Below, piece after piece: positions 35,113 to 44,700 of a stretch of DNA of 64,000 nt; the first letter of the stretch is position 1; each line of letters opens with the position of its first letter. The notes beneath the pieces were generated by a model. It did not search any database, was not told the DNA's origin, and worked only from the letters and a program-made list of their open reading frames with translations. Made by a program: the position numbers and the translations under genes. Origin of the DNA: Streptomyces hundungensis (GTDB lineage: Bacteria; Actinomycetota; Actinomycetes; Streptomycetales; Streptomycetaceae); contig NZ_CP032698.1 of the NCBI RefSeq assembly GCF_003627815.1, forward strand, positions 5,146,001 through 5,210,000, given 5' to 3'.

Positions 35113-36195
35113 GTGACAGAAGCGATCCTCCTTGTCGGCGGCAAGGGCACCAGGCTGCGCCCGCTCACGGTGAACACCCCCAAGCCGATGGTTCCGGCGG
35201 CCGGCGTCCCCTTCCTGACGCACCAGCTGGCCCGCGCCCGCGCGGCGGGCGTCGACCACATCGTTCTGGCCACCTCCTACCTGGCCGAGGTGTTCGAGCC
35301 GTACTTCGGGGACGGCTCGGCGCTCGGCCTCTCCCTCGAATACGTCACGGAACACGAGCCGCTCGGCACCGGCGGCGCGATCCGCAACGTGGCCTCGCGG
35401 CTGCGCTCCGGGCCCGACGAGCCGGTCCTCATCTTCAACGGCGACATCCTGACCGGCCTGGACATCAGGGCGCTGGTCGACACCCACGACGCGTCCGGCG
35501 CGGACGTGTCCCTACACCTCACCCGGGTCGACGACCCGAGGGCGTTCGGCCTGGTCCCCACGGATGCGACCGGCCGGGTCACGGCGTTCCTGGAGAAACC
35601 CCAGACGCCGGAGGAGATCGTCACCGACCAGATCAACGCCGGGGCGTACGTGTTCCGGCGCTCGGTGATCGACGAGATCCCGCAGGGGCGTCCGGTCTCG
35701 GTGGAACGCGAGACCTTCCCCGGTCTGCTGGCGCGCGGGGCCCACCTCCAGGGAATGGTGGACTCGACGTACTGGCTCGACCTGGGCACCCCCCAGGCCT
35801 TCGTCAGGGGCTCGGCCGACCTGGTGCTCGGCCGCGCCCCTTCCCCCGCCGTCCCGGGCCGCTGCGGCGACCGCCTGGTCCTGCCGACGGCCCGGGTCGC
35901 CCCCGACGCGAAGCTCACGGGCGGCACGGTGGTGGGCCGCGGGGCGGTGGTGGGCGAGGGCGCGCGCATCGTCGGCAGCGCGATCCTGTCCGACGCCGTC
36001 GTCGCCCCCGGAGCGGTGATCACGGACTCGCTCGTCGGGGTGGGCGCGCGCATCGGGGCCCGTACGGTTCTGGAGGGGGCGGTCGTGGGGGACGGAGCGG
36101 TGGTGGGGCCGGACAACGAGCTCTGCGCGGGGGCGCGGGTATGGTGCGACGCGGTCCTGCCGGCGGGCGCGCTCCGCTTCTCCTCAGACCAGTAG
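35113..36195 (+). CDS. Sugar-1-phosphate nucleotidyltransferase, mannose-1-P guanylyltransferase type
   Basis: A 360-residue enzyme with an N-terminal nucleotidyltransferase domain (LLVGGKGTRLRPLTVNTPKPM; about 1-235) and a C-terminal left-handed beta helix of hexapeptide repeats (GxVVGxGAxVG pattern). It most likely makes GDP-mannose from mannose-1-phosphate and GTP, fitting manB and manA further along. Glucose or another sugar as substrate is not excluded. I use the GTG of VTEAILLVGG, where the conserved sequence begins; an ATG at 35065 would add 16 basic residues. Confidence 0.88.
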   Translation: MTEAILLVGGKGTRLRPLTVNTPKPMVPAAGVPFLTHQLARARAAGVDHIVLATSYLAEVFEPYFGDGSALGLSLEYVTEHEPLGTGGAIRNVASRLRSGPDEPVLIFNGDILTGLDIRALVDTHDASGADVSLHLTRVDDPRAFGLVPTDATGRVTAFLEKPQTPEEIVTDQINAGAYVFRRSVIDEIPQGRPVSVERETFPGLLARGAHLQGMVDSTYWLDLGTPQAFVRGSADLVLGRAPSPAVPGRCGDRLVLPTARVAPDAKLTGGTVVGRGAVVGEGARIVGSAILSDAVVAPGAVITDSLVGVGARIGARTVLEGAVVGDGAVVGPDNELCAGARVWCDAVLPAGALRFSSDQ

Positions 36196-36239
36196 CCCCC
36201 ACCCGGCCGCGCCCCCCAAAAACCCGTTTTCGTCCGCAG

Positions 36240-36640
36240 GCCGTGCGTGGCTGGTCGCGCAGTTCCCCGCGCCCCTTAAATGCTCGGTGCTGGCCAGCAC
36301 CTCAGCCCGTCATGGGGGTCCCCCCTGGCCCTTAAGGCCTTGGGGGAGATTGAGGACGAGCGCCCTTAAGGCGCGAACGGGGTCTGGGGCGGAGCCCCAG
36401 GGTCTTTTGGCTGCGGACCGTGCCCGCTTCTCGCGCAGTTCCCCGCGCCCCTTAACTGCTCGGTGCTGGCCAGCATCTCAGCCTGTCCGGCGATTGAGGA
36501 CGAGCGCCGTTCAGGCGCGATACGGGGTCTGGGGCGGAGCCCCAGGGGCCGAACCCTTCAACGCGCTGCACGGGCGGGTGGGTGGGCAAACGCGTCGGGG
36601 TCTGGGGCGGAGCCCCAGGGGGCCGGGGCGCGTAGGCTCG
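36240..36640. repeat. Repeat block II
   Basis: This 475-bp gap between the nucleotidyltransferase and glycosylase genes contains two CGCAGTTCCCCGCGCCCC copies (near 36260 and 36436), a 35-nt palindromic element at 36313-36347 identical to the one at 12391-12425, and three CTGGGGCGGAGCCCCAG hairpins at 36384, 36529 and 36602. The stretch 36280-36380 is nearly identical to 12355-12460. No gene is supported. Confidence 0.8.
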
Positions 36641-36670
36641 GGGGGTAGCCCAGCTCTGAGGACACCGATC

Positions 36671-37642
36671 GTGGCAGGACGATTCACCCCCCGCACCCCC
36701 ACCCCCCACCAGCCCGCCGCAGGCGCCCGCGTGCCGGGGCGGAAACGGACGTGGGCCGCCCGCAGCGGCCCCCTCGACCTCGCCCTCACCCTCGGCCCCC
36801 TCAGACGCGGCCCCGGCGACCCCACCTACCGCACCACCCCCGACGGCGCGGTATGGCGCACCTCCCGCACCCCCGCCGGCCCCGCCACCCTGCGCGTGAC
36901 CGCCGCCGGTGACACCGCGCACGCCGAGGCGTGGGGCGCGGGCGCGGAGTGGATGCTGGAGCAACTCCCGGCGATGCTGGGGGAGTTGGACGACCCGGAG
37001 GCCTTCGAGCCCCGCCACCGGCTCCTCGCGGAGACCCACCGCAACCGCCCCGGCCTGCGCCTGACCCGTACCGGACTGGTCCTGGAGTCACTGATTCCGT
37101 CCGTCCTGGAACAGAAGGTCACCGCGACCGAGGCCTACCGCGCCTGGCGGCTCCTGGTGCGCGGCTTCGGCGAGCCCGCCCCGGGCGCCCCCGAGGGCAT
37201 GTACGTAATGCCCGACGCGAGGCAGTGGGCGCTGATCCCGTCCTGGGAGTGGCACCGCGCCGGCGTCGACTCCAAGCGCTCGGACACCGTCATGCGCGCC
37301 GTGCGGGTGGCCCGCCGCATGGAGGAGGCCGCGGCGATGGACCCGAAGGACGCCGAAGCGCGCCTGCGGCTCATCCCCGGCATCGGCCCCTGGACGGCCG
37401 CCGAAACCCTCCAACGGGCCATCGGCGCGGCCGACTTGGTGACGGTCGGCGACCTCCATCTGCCGGGCATCATCGGCCACGCCCTGGCCGGCAACCGCAA
37501 CGCCGACGACGACGAGATGCTGGCCCTGCTCGAACCGTACGCGGGCCAGCGCCACCGGGCCGCCCGGCTGATCCTGCTCAGCGGACGCGTCCCGCCGCGC
37601 CGGGCCCCGCGCTTCCAGCCCAACAACATCGCGGTCCTGTAA
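36671..37642 (+). CDS. DNA-3-methyladenine glycosylase-like protein (AlkA/HhH-GPD family)
   Basis: A 323-residue base-excision repair glycosylase. The helix-hairpin-helix (LIPGIGPWTAAETLQRAIG) is followed by the catalytic Asp in VTVGDLHLP, as in AlkA. The long N-terminal region (about 1-140) corresponds to the AlkA beta domain. GAGGAC about 8 nt before the GTG supports the start. It should remove alkylated bases such as 3-methyladenine. The start lies only about 30 bp after the repeat block, and the gene is convergent with fbiB. Confidence 0.88.
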   Translation: MAGRFTPRTPTPHQPAAGARVPGRKRTWAARSGPLDLALTLGPLRRGPGDPTYRTTPDGAVWRTSRTPAGPATLRVTAAGDTAHAEAWGAGAEWMLEQLPAMLGELDDPEAFEPRHRLLAETHRNRPGLRLTRTGLVLESLIPSVLEQKVTATEAYRAWRLLVRGFGEPAPGAPEGMYVMPDARQWALIPSWEWHRAGVDSKRSDTVMRAVRVARRMEEAAAMDPKDAEARLRLIPGIGPWTAAETLQRAIGAADLVTVGDLHLPGIIGHALAGNRNADDDEMLALLEPYAGQRHRAARLILLSGRVPPRRAPRFQPNNIAVL

Positions 37643-37665
37643 GGGAGTTGGGCCAAGGGGTGGGC

Positions 37666-38958
37666 TCAGCGCACCTCGATGAACGACGAGGCCCCGCGCT
37701 CGGGGCGCTCGCGGGGTGGCTCGGCCGCGTGACCGACGGCCACCGCGCCCATCGGGTCCCAGCCGGCGGGCAGGCCGAGGACGTCCCGTACGACATCGCG
37801 GCAGAACATCGTCGAGGACACCCACGCCGAGCCGAGCCGCTCGCCCGCGAGGGCCACCAGGAAGTTCTGTACACCGGCGCCCATGGCGACCACGAACATC
37901 TCGCGCTCGGCACCGTCGCGCCGCTCGTCGCCGTAGTGGTGCGCGCCGTCCGTCACCAGGCAGGGGACCACCAAGTACGGTGCGGCGCGCAGGACTTCGC
38001 CCCGGGCGACGCGCTTGGCGATGGACTCCTCGGACTTGCCGTCGCGGCGCAGGTCGGCGATCCAGGCGTCCCGCATCGCGTCGAGCAGCCGGGTGCGGGA
38101 CTCCGCCGATTCGAGCAGGACGAACCGCCAGGGCGTGGTGTGGTGCGGGGCCGGCGCGGTCACCGCCGCCGCCACCGCGCGCCGCACCGCCCCCGAGTCG
38201 ACCGGCTCGTCCGTGAAGGCCCGTACCGTACGCCGCTGGGTGACCGCCTCCCGTACCGCTTCGGAGGTGCCCAGGCGGAACATGTCGTCGGCGGCGGCGC
38301 GCACCATCTCGCGGGCCGAGCCGTCGCCCGCGAGGTGGCCGAGGCCGCGGACGACGGCGACCGGAAGCCCGCCCGCCTTGCCCTTCACCAGGTCACCCGC
38401 GGCCGCGAGTTCGTCGGCGAGCGAGATCACCGTGGCGCTCAGCGGGTTGCCGTGCCCGTCGGTGCCGCCGCGCAGATCGTCCAGGACGCGTACGCCACTG
38501 GCGCCGATCGCCACGTCGGTGAGCCCGTTGCGCCAGGGCCGGCCGAAGGTGTCGGTGACGATCACGCCGACCTCGACGCCGAGCGCGTCGCGCAGCCCGG
38601 CCCGGATCGCGGCGGCCGAGGCGTCCGGGTCCTCGGGCAGCAACAGGACGGTTCCGGCGGGGGTGTTGGAGGCGTCCACGCCTGCCGCGGCCATGATCAG
38701 GCCCTGCCGGTTCTCGACGATGCGCAGGGTGCCGCGGCGCGCGACCACCCGTACGGTCTCGGCGTCGATGGCCGCCTCGCGGTCGGCGGCCTCGGTGATC
38801 CGGCCCTCCGCCTTGGAGACGATCTTCGAGGTGACGAGCAGGATGTCGCCGTCGGCGAGACCGGGCTCGGCCGCCGCGATCAGCTTGGCGAGGTCGTCGC
38901 CGGCGCCCACCTCGGGCAGCCCGGGCACCGCCCACACCCGGAAGGAAGCAGGGCTCAC
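37666..38958 (-). CDS. fbiB: Coenzyme F420-0:L-glutamate ligase / nitroreductase fusion
   Basis: A 430-residue bifunctional FbiB. The N-terminal CofE-type domain (about 1-240; [39 protein letters not shown]) adds glutamates to F420-0. The C-terminal FMN-binding nitroreductase domain (about 245-430; [36 protein letters not shown]) handles the dehydro precursor. Its GTG start overlaps the fbiA stop (GTGA), so both are translated together. This is the usual actinobacterial fusion and is full length. Confidence 0.96.
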   Translation of the reverse strand: MSPASFRVWAVPGLPEVGAGDDLAKLIAAAEPGLADGDILLVTSKIVSKAEGRITEAADREAAIDAETVRVVARRGTLRIVENRQGLIMAAAGVDASNTPAGTVLLLPEDPDASAAAIRAGLRDALGVEVGVIVTDTFGRPWRNGLTDVAIGASGVRVLDDLRGGTDGHGNPLSATVISLADELAAAGDLVKGKAGGLPVAVVRGLGHLAGDGSAREMVRAAADDMFRLGTSEAVREAVTQRRTVRAFTDEPVDSGAVRRAVAAAVTAPAPHHTTPWRFVLLESAESRTRLLDAMRDAWIADLRRDGKSEESIAKRVARGEVLRAAPYLVVPCLVTDGAHHYGDERRDGAEREMFVVAMGAGVQNFLVALAGERLGSAWVSSTMFCRDVVRDVLGLPAGWDPMGAVAVGHAAEPPRERPERGASSFIEVR

Positions 38959-39911
38959 GCGCGGACCTCCTCGGCCAGGGTCAGCGCCTCGCGGGCCATC
39001 GCGGCCGTCGCGTCCAGGTCCGTCATCATCAGCGGCACCGCGCGGCAGCGGATGCCCGCCTCCTCGACGCGGGCGGTCGAGGCCGCGTCCACGGTGTCGA
39101 CGAGCCAGCCGTCGAGCAGGCCCGAGCCGTAGTGCTCGGCGACCGCCGCCGCCGTGGACTCCACGCCGACCGCCGCCAGCACCTTGTCGGCCATGCCGCG
39201 CACCGGTGCGTCCCCGACGATGGGGGACAGGCCCACCACCGGCACCCCCGCCTCGGCGATCGCCTCGCGGATGCCGGGCACGGCCAGGATGGTGCCGACC
39301 GAGACGACCGGGTTGGACGGCGGGAAGAGGATGACGTCGGCCGCGGCGATCGCTTCGAGCACGCCGGGCGCGGGCTTGGCCTGCTCGGCGCCGACCGGCA
39401 CGACGGCCTGAGCCTCGACGGAGGCCCGCAGCTTCACCCAGTACTCCTGGAAGTGCACGGCCCTGCGCTCGCCGTCCACGTCGATGGCGACATGGGTCTC
39501 CACGCGGTCGTCGGACATCGGAAGGAGACGGACGCCGGGCTGCCAGCGCGCGCACAGCGCCTCGGTGACGGCGCTCAGCGGGTAGCCCGCGCCGAGCATC
39601 TGCGTACGGACGATGTGGGTCGCGAAGTCGCGGTCGCCGAGCCCGAACCACTCGGGCCCCACCCCGTACGCGGCGAGCTCCTCCTTCACGGTGAAGGACT
39701 CGTCCGTACGCCCCCAGCCCTGCTCCTCGTTGATGCCACCGCCCAGGGTGTACATCACGGTGTCCAGGTCGGGGCAGACCTTGAGGCCGAACAGATGGAT
39801 GTCGTCACCGGTGTTGCCGATGACGGTGATGTCCGCGTCGGGGGCGGCGGACTTGAGACCACGGAGGAAGCGGGCACCACCGATGCCGCCTGCCAGAACC
39901 ACAATGCGCAT
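38955..39911 (-). CDS. fbiA: 2-phospho-L-lactate transferase (F420 biosynthesis)
   Basis: A 318-residue CofD/FbiA enzyme that joins the lactyl or enolpyruvyl phosphate guanylate to the deazaflavin Fo, giving (dehydro)F420-0. Signatures are [16 protein letters not shown] at the N-terminus, [22 protein letters not shown], and [19 protein letters not shown]. It precedes fbiB with a four-base overlap. The [12 protein letters not shown] has no strong ribosome site. F420 serves many streptomycete redox enzymes; the Fo synthase is not in this window. Confidence 0.96.
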   Translation of the reverse strand: MRIVVLAGGIGGARFLRGLKSAAPDADITVIGNTGDDIHLFGLKVCPDLDTVMYTLGGGINEEQGWGRTDESFTVKEELAAYGVGPEWFGLGDRDFATHIVRTQMLGAGYPLSAVTEALCARWQPGVRLLPMSDDRVETHVAIDVDGERRAVHFQEYWVKLRASVEAQAVVPVGAEQAKPAPGVLEAIAAADVILFPPSNPVVSVGTILAVPGIREAIAEAGVPVVGLSPIVGDAPVRGMADKVLAAVGVESTAAAVAEHYGSGLLDGWLVDTVDAASTARVEEAGIRCRAVPLMMTDLDATAAMAREALTLAEEVRA

Positions 39912-39955
39912 GCGGACAGTTTGTCAGGCGCGGCCCGCCGGGCGCGGGGCGGTGG

Positions 39956-40498
39956 TCAGGCCGGTACCGCGTCCTGGGTCGCCGGGGGGCTCTGGGCGGG
40001 GTGCATCGGCATGTCGGTCAGGCCGGGGTAGTAGACGTGCAGGCTCACGGCCGGTTCCAGGGAGTCGTTGACGACGTCGTGGGCGTAGCCCGGCGCGAAC
40101 ACCCGCTGGGACCCGGCGGCCAGACTCCGTACGCCGCGCTCGGTGTGCTCGGTCAACTCGCCGTCCAGGACGGTCAGGATGCCCGAGGACGCGCCGTGGT
40201 CGTGGGCGCCGCTGCCCTGCCCGGGCACCCAGGACAGGAGCCAGACCTCGTAGCCGATTGGGGCCTCCCCTGCTCGAGCGGAGCCGAGAGCTTGGGGAAC
40301 GGTGCGCAGGCGGTGGTACCAGCGGGAGACCGCGTCGTACTGGACGAGGTGGGCCCACTGGGAGCGGTCGGCGGCGATGGAGCGGGCCAGTCCGGCGAAC
40401 TCGGCGACGGTGGCGGGGTGCTCACGGGCGGGCTGGAGGAGGTGCTGGACCTCCAGGATGTCGCCGGCGATCTGGAGGTCGCTGTGGCTGCTGTTCAT
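39956..40498 (-). CDS. Cysteine dioxygenase-family protein with an element-derived insertion
   Basis: A 180-residue cupin of the cysteine dioxygenase family, expected to oxidise cysteine to cysteine sulfinate at a ferrous centre. The first two His ligands are in GAHDHGASSG and the third in APGYAHDVV. ATG MNSSHSD is chosen, with GAGGA 10 nt upstream. Between RLRT and GYEVWLLSW lies an unusual segment (VPQALGSARAGEAPI). It is encoded by a palindromic repeat element at 40259-40298 whose relatives are intergenic. The frame stays open, so the protein is probably made with a loop insertion before the first cupin strands. Confidence 0.88.
   Translation of the reverse strand: MNSSHSDLQIAGDILEVQHLLQPAREHPATVAEFAGLARSIAADRSQWAHLVQYDAVSRWYHRLRTVPQALGSARAGEAPIGYEVWLLSWVPGQGSGAHDHGASSGILTVLDGELTEHTERGVRSLAAGSQRVFAPGYAHDVVNDSLEPAVSLHVYYPGLTDMPMHPAQSPPATQDAVPA
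40259..40298. repeat. Palindromic element inside the dioxygenase gene
   Basis: TGGGGCCTCCCC, a GC-rich self-complementary core (TGCTCGAGCGGAGCCGAGAG) and CTTGGGGA make a 40-nt foldback with the same ends as the 35-nt elements at 12391-12425 and 36313-36347 (TGGGGGTCCCCCC...CTTGGGGGA). It lies in frame in the coding sequence. Confidence 0.7.
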
Positions 40499-41204
40499 GG
40501 TGCGGGGGTTCCTCGGCATGGCGCTGGGGTGTCGCAGATGAGGTGTCTCGTGGAGACGGCGGCCGTCCGGACGCGTGGCGTCTCAGGGAAGGCGGGGGAG
40601 AAGCTGGATCGCACGGGCAAGCGGTGCGGGATCAACAGCTGGAACAGCAACAGCGCGCCTGGACAGCGCTGCGGAACCCACGGATGTGGGTCGCTCGGTG
40701 CGCTGTGGTCGCTGACATGCGATCCAGGAGACCGGCTCATGGATCCGTTGTCAACCCAATGACCGATTTGGCCGCAATGTTTCACCTCATCCGGTTACTG
40801 GGGCCGGAGAAAGGTTTGTGCAGTCCTGGGGCGGGAGATGTGGCGCAGCAGACGGGCAATCAAACGTCGTCAACATCTCGTGATCCGAATGTGATCCGGG
40901 CCGCTTTCGGGGTACCGGGCGCAACAAGATCAACACTCGTCTCGTCCTCCCTTGTAGTCGCGATCGAACGGGAACCGAGCGGACCGGCGCGAGAGGCGGT
41001 GGCGTGAGCCAGTGGCATGTGTCACCTTTTGCCTGATTTGAACACTTTCCGCAGGGCCTTGGTTCCGCAGAGTGAATACAGGACCCAATAGCAGATCTCG
41101 GCTTGACTCGCCCGGATCCACACACTTGTAATTTCACTCGTGTCGTTCGGCCGGTTTCGGTAACGGCAACATCACGGGGCAGCAAAGACAGACGAGGGGC
41201 GCAC
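40499..41204. promoter_or_regulatory. whiB: Long divergent regulatory region upstream of whiB
   Basis: This 706-bp gene-free region separates the dioxygenase gene and whiB. It is more AT-rich than its surroundings from about 40730 onwards. A good vegetative-type promoter lies near its right end (41103-41134). In S. coelicolor whiB is known to have both a constitutive and a development-dependent promoter; a second one here could not be placed. No reading frame in it looks like a protein. Confidence 0.5.
41103..41134 (+). promoter_or_regulatory. whiB: whiB proximal promoter
   Basis: TTGACT (41103-41108), an 18-bp spacer and TGTAAT (41127-41132, overlapping TAATTT) fit a HrdB-type promoter. Transcription would begin near 41139, leaving a leader of about 65 nt before the ATG. 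Confidence 0.6.
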
Positions 41205-41468
41205 ATGACCGAGCTGTTTCAGGAACTGCTGGTCGACGAGGCCGAAGAGGAGCTCGGCTGGCAGGAACGGGCCCTCTGCGCCCAGACCGACCCCGAATCC
41301 TTCTTCCCCGAAAAGGGCGGCTCCACCAGAGAGGCCAAGAAGGTCTGCCTCGCCTGCGAGGTCCGCTCGGAATGCCTCGAGTACGCACTCGCCAACGACG
41401 AGCGGTTCGGCATCTGGGGCGGCCTGTCCGAGCGCGAGCGCCGGCGACTGAAGAAGGCCGCCGTCTGA
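41205..41468 (+). CDS. whiB: Sporulation regulator WhiB (Wbl iron-sulfur protein)
   Basis: An 87-residue Wbl protein; its length and sequence match what I know of S. coelicolor WhiB, needed with WhiA to start sporulation septation. The four cluster-binding cysteines are Cys25, Cys48, Cys51 and Cys57, followed by the GIWGG turn (69-73) and a basic C-terminus (RERRRLKKAAV) for DNA contact. GAGGGG about 6 nt before the ATG is a good ribosome site. It binds a [4Fe-4S] cluster and acts as a transcription factor with WhiA. Confidence 0.96.
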   Translation: MTELFQELLVDEAEEELGWQERALCAQTDPESFFPEKGGSTREAKKVCLACEVRSECLEYALANDERFGIWGGLSERERRRLKKAAV

Positions 41469-41726
41469 GGCCCCACAGGTCCGCCGTCCGACCCCCGGCG
41501 ACCACCCCGGCGACCGCCCCGGGGACCCCAAACCGCCCAACTCCGTACACAACCAACGGTCCGCCGTCTGCGCCCCGCTCGCAGGCGGCGGACCGCTTGT
41601 GTGGCAGCCGTTAGTGTGGGGCGCTGTCCACGGCACTCCGGTCACGTCAGAGCCCGTCTCGCGACACCGGCCGCGCCGACCGCAGTCAGCACAGCAGCCT
41701 TCCGGGGCGGAGGGGCCCGTACCTCG

Positions 41727-44700
41727 ATGTCCGTGCACAGCCAGTCGACGGCCCCGTACGAGGCGGCCACGACTCCCGAATTCCCCCGCCATGTCGTCAC
41801 CGCCGTCCTCGTCTCGCACGACGGCGCACGCTGGCTCCCCGACGTCCTGGCCGGACTCCTCGGCCAGGAACGCCCCGTACAGAACGCCTACGCCGCCGAC
41901 ACCGGCAGCGCCGACGACTCCGCGCGCCTGATCACCGAGGCCCTCGGCGACGAACGCGTCCTGCACCTCGCCCGCCGCACCGGATTCGGCGCCGCCGTCG
42001 AGGAGGCCGCCCGCACCGCGCCCGTACTCGGGCCCGAGGAGTTGGCGTACCTCAAGCGGCCCAGCGGCTGGGACCCCGTCTCGCGCACCTGGCGCGACGA
42101 CAGCTACGACCTGCCCGAACTCCCGCACGGCGAGCCCGTGCAGTGGCTCTGGCTGCTCCACGACGACTGCGCGCCCGAGCCCGACGCGCTCGCCGAACTG
42201 CTGCGCGTCGCCGACTCCAACCCCCGGGCCGCGATCGTCGGCCCCAAGCTCCGCGGCTGGTACGACCGCAAGCAACTCCTCGAAGTCGGCGTCTCCATCG
42301 CCCACAGCGGGCGCCGCTGGACCGGCCTGGACCGGCGCGAACAGGACCAGGGCCAGCACGACCAGGTCCGCCCGGTCCTCTCGGTGTCGTCCGCGGGCAT
42401 GCTGATCCGCCGCGACGTGTGGCAGGAACTCGGCGGCTTCGACCGAAGACTGCCCCTCATGCGCGACGACGTCGACCTGTGCTGGCGCGCCCACGCGGCC
42501 GGACACACCGTCCTGGTCGCCCCCGACGCCGCGGTCCGCCACGCCGAGGCCGCCGCCCGCGAACGGCGCACCGTCGACTGCGCGGGCCGCTCGGTCGTCA
42601 ACCCGCACCGGGTCGACAAGGCCGGCGCCGTCTACACCATGCTCGTCAACTCCCGTCCCGCGCTGCTCCCTTACGTGTTTCTGCGCATCGTGGTCGGCAC
42701 CGTCCTGCGCACCGTCGCCTACCTCGTGGGCAAGGTGCCGGGCCAGGCCGTCGACGAAGTCATGGGCCTCTTCGGCACCCTGCTGCGCCCCGGCAGGATC
42801 CTCGCCGGACGCAAGAGGCGCGGCAAGAGCGGCGTCGAGGCCGGCGAACTGCGCCCGCTGTTCCCGCCGCCCGGCGCCACCATCCGCGCCACCGTCGAAT
42901 CGGTGGCGGGCAGCCTCGGCGCGGGCACCGAGGACACCGGCGGCTCCCGGCACGGCGCCGTCGAATCGGGACCCGGCGGCGACGACGCCGACTTCCTGGA
43001 GATCGAGCAGTTCGCCCGCCTCAAGAAGATCGCCCGCAAACCCGCGCCGGTCCTCTTCGCGCTCCTCCTCGTCGTCTCCCTGGTCGCCTGCCGCAATCTG
43101 CTCGGCGGCGGCACCCTCATGGGCGGCGCCCTGCTGCCCGCGCCCGATCACATCGGGAGCCTGTGGAGCCGGTACGCCGACGCCTGGCACCCCATCGGCG
43201 CCGGCGGCACCCAGACCGCCCCGCCCTACCTCGCGATCCTCGCCGTGCTGTCCGCGCTCTGCTTCGGCTCCACCGGCCTAGCGCTGACCCTGCTCCTGGT
43301 CTGCTCGGTCCCGCTGGCCGGGCTCACCGCCTACTTCGCCTCCCGGCCGCTGGTGGCATCGCGCCAACTGCGCGCCTGGGCGGCCATCGCCTACGCCTTC
43401 CTGCCCGCCGCCACCGGCGCGCTCGCCGCGGGCCGGCTCGGCACCGCCGTCCTCGCGATCCTGCTGCCGCCGCTCGCCCGGGCCGGGGTGTCCGCCGCCG
43501 GGTTCCGCGGCGACGGGGCGCGCGGCAGCTGGCGCGCCACCTGGACGTACGCGCTGCTCCTGACCGTCGCGACGGCGTTCACCCCCGTCGTGTGGCCCCT
43601 CGCGGTGCTGCTCGGCCTCGGTGTCCTCGCGCTGCGGCGGGGCGACATCACGGCGTACGGACTGCGCCTGCTGGCCGCCGTCGGCACCCCGGTGCTGATG
43701 CTCGCGCCCTGGTCGCTCACCCTGCTCACCGGGCCGTCCGGCTTCCTCAAGGAGGCGGGCCTTGAGTACGGCGACGGCTCGGCGGGCGCGCTCGATCTGC
43801 TCGGGGCGAGCCCCGGCGGACCCAAGACGGTCGGCGGGCTGCTGCTCATCGGCATCGTCGGGGCGGCGCTCGCCGCGCTGCTCCGCGAGGAGCGCGCCTT
43901 CGCCATCCGCACCTCCTGGGTCGTGGCGCTGACCGGGTTCCTCTTCGCGGCCTTGTCGAACCGGAGCGCCTGGGCGGGCCCGGCCACCTTGGTCTACGGG
44001 CTCGCGCTGCTCGCCGCCGCCGTACTCGGCGCCGAGTACGGCCGCACCCGGGTCGCCGGCCACGGCTTCGGCTGGCGCCAGCCGGTCGCCGCGCTGATCG
44101 CGCTCGCGGCCGCGCTCGGCCCGGTGTACAGCGCCGCGCACTGGATGATCGGCGGCGCCGACGGCCCGCTGAAGCGACGCGACCCGGTCCAGGTGCCGGC
44201 GTTCGTCGCCGAGGAGAGCGGCACCCGCGACCAGGCCCGCACCCTGGTCCTCGGCGGCACCTCGCCCGCCAAGGTCGCCTACACCCTGGTCAGGGGCTCC
44301 GGCGCGCAGCTCGGCGACGCCGAACTCGCCGCGTCCGGCAGCGGCGCCGCCCGGCTCGGCAAGGTCGTCTCCAACCTGGTCGCGGGCTCCGGCGCCGACC
44401 AGTCGAGCCAGCTCAGCGGATTCGCCGTGCGCTATGTACTGGTCCGCGACGGAGCGCCCCGCGCGTTCGCCCGCACCCTGGACTCGACACCCGGGCTCAC
44501 CCGGCTCAGCCAGCTCGACGGCAGCGCGCTGTGGCGCGTGGACCGCCAGGTCGCGCGCGCGGTGATCGTCCCGGCCAAGGGCGGCGAGAGCCTGCCGGTC
44601 GCCGCTGACCCGGTCGACATCCACACCGCCGTCCCGGCGGGCGAGGCGGGCCGCGTCCTGCGCATCGCCGACACGGCCGCCCCCGGCTGGAGCGCCACCC

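Noticed and set aside
40787..41206. 139-residue minus-strand frame upstream of whiB
   Set aside because: Composition is unlike the neighbours, it has no ribosome site, and it covers the whiB promoter.
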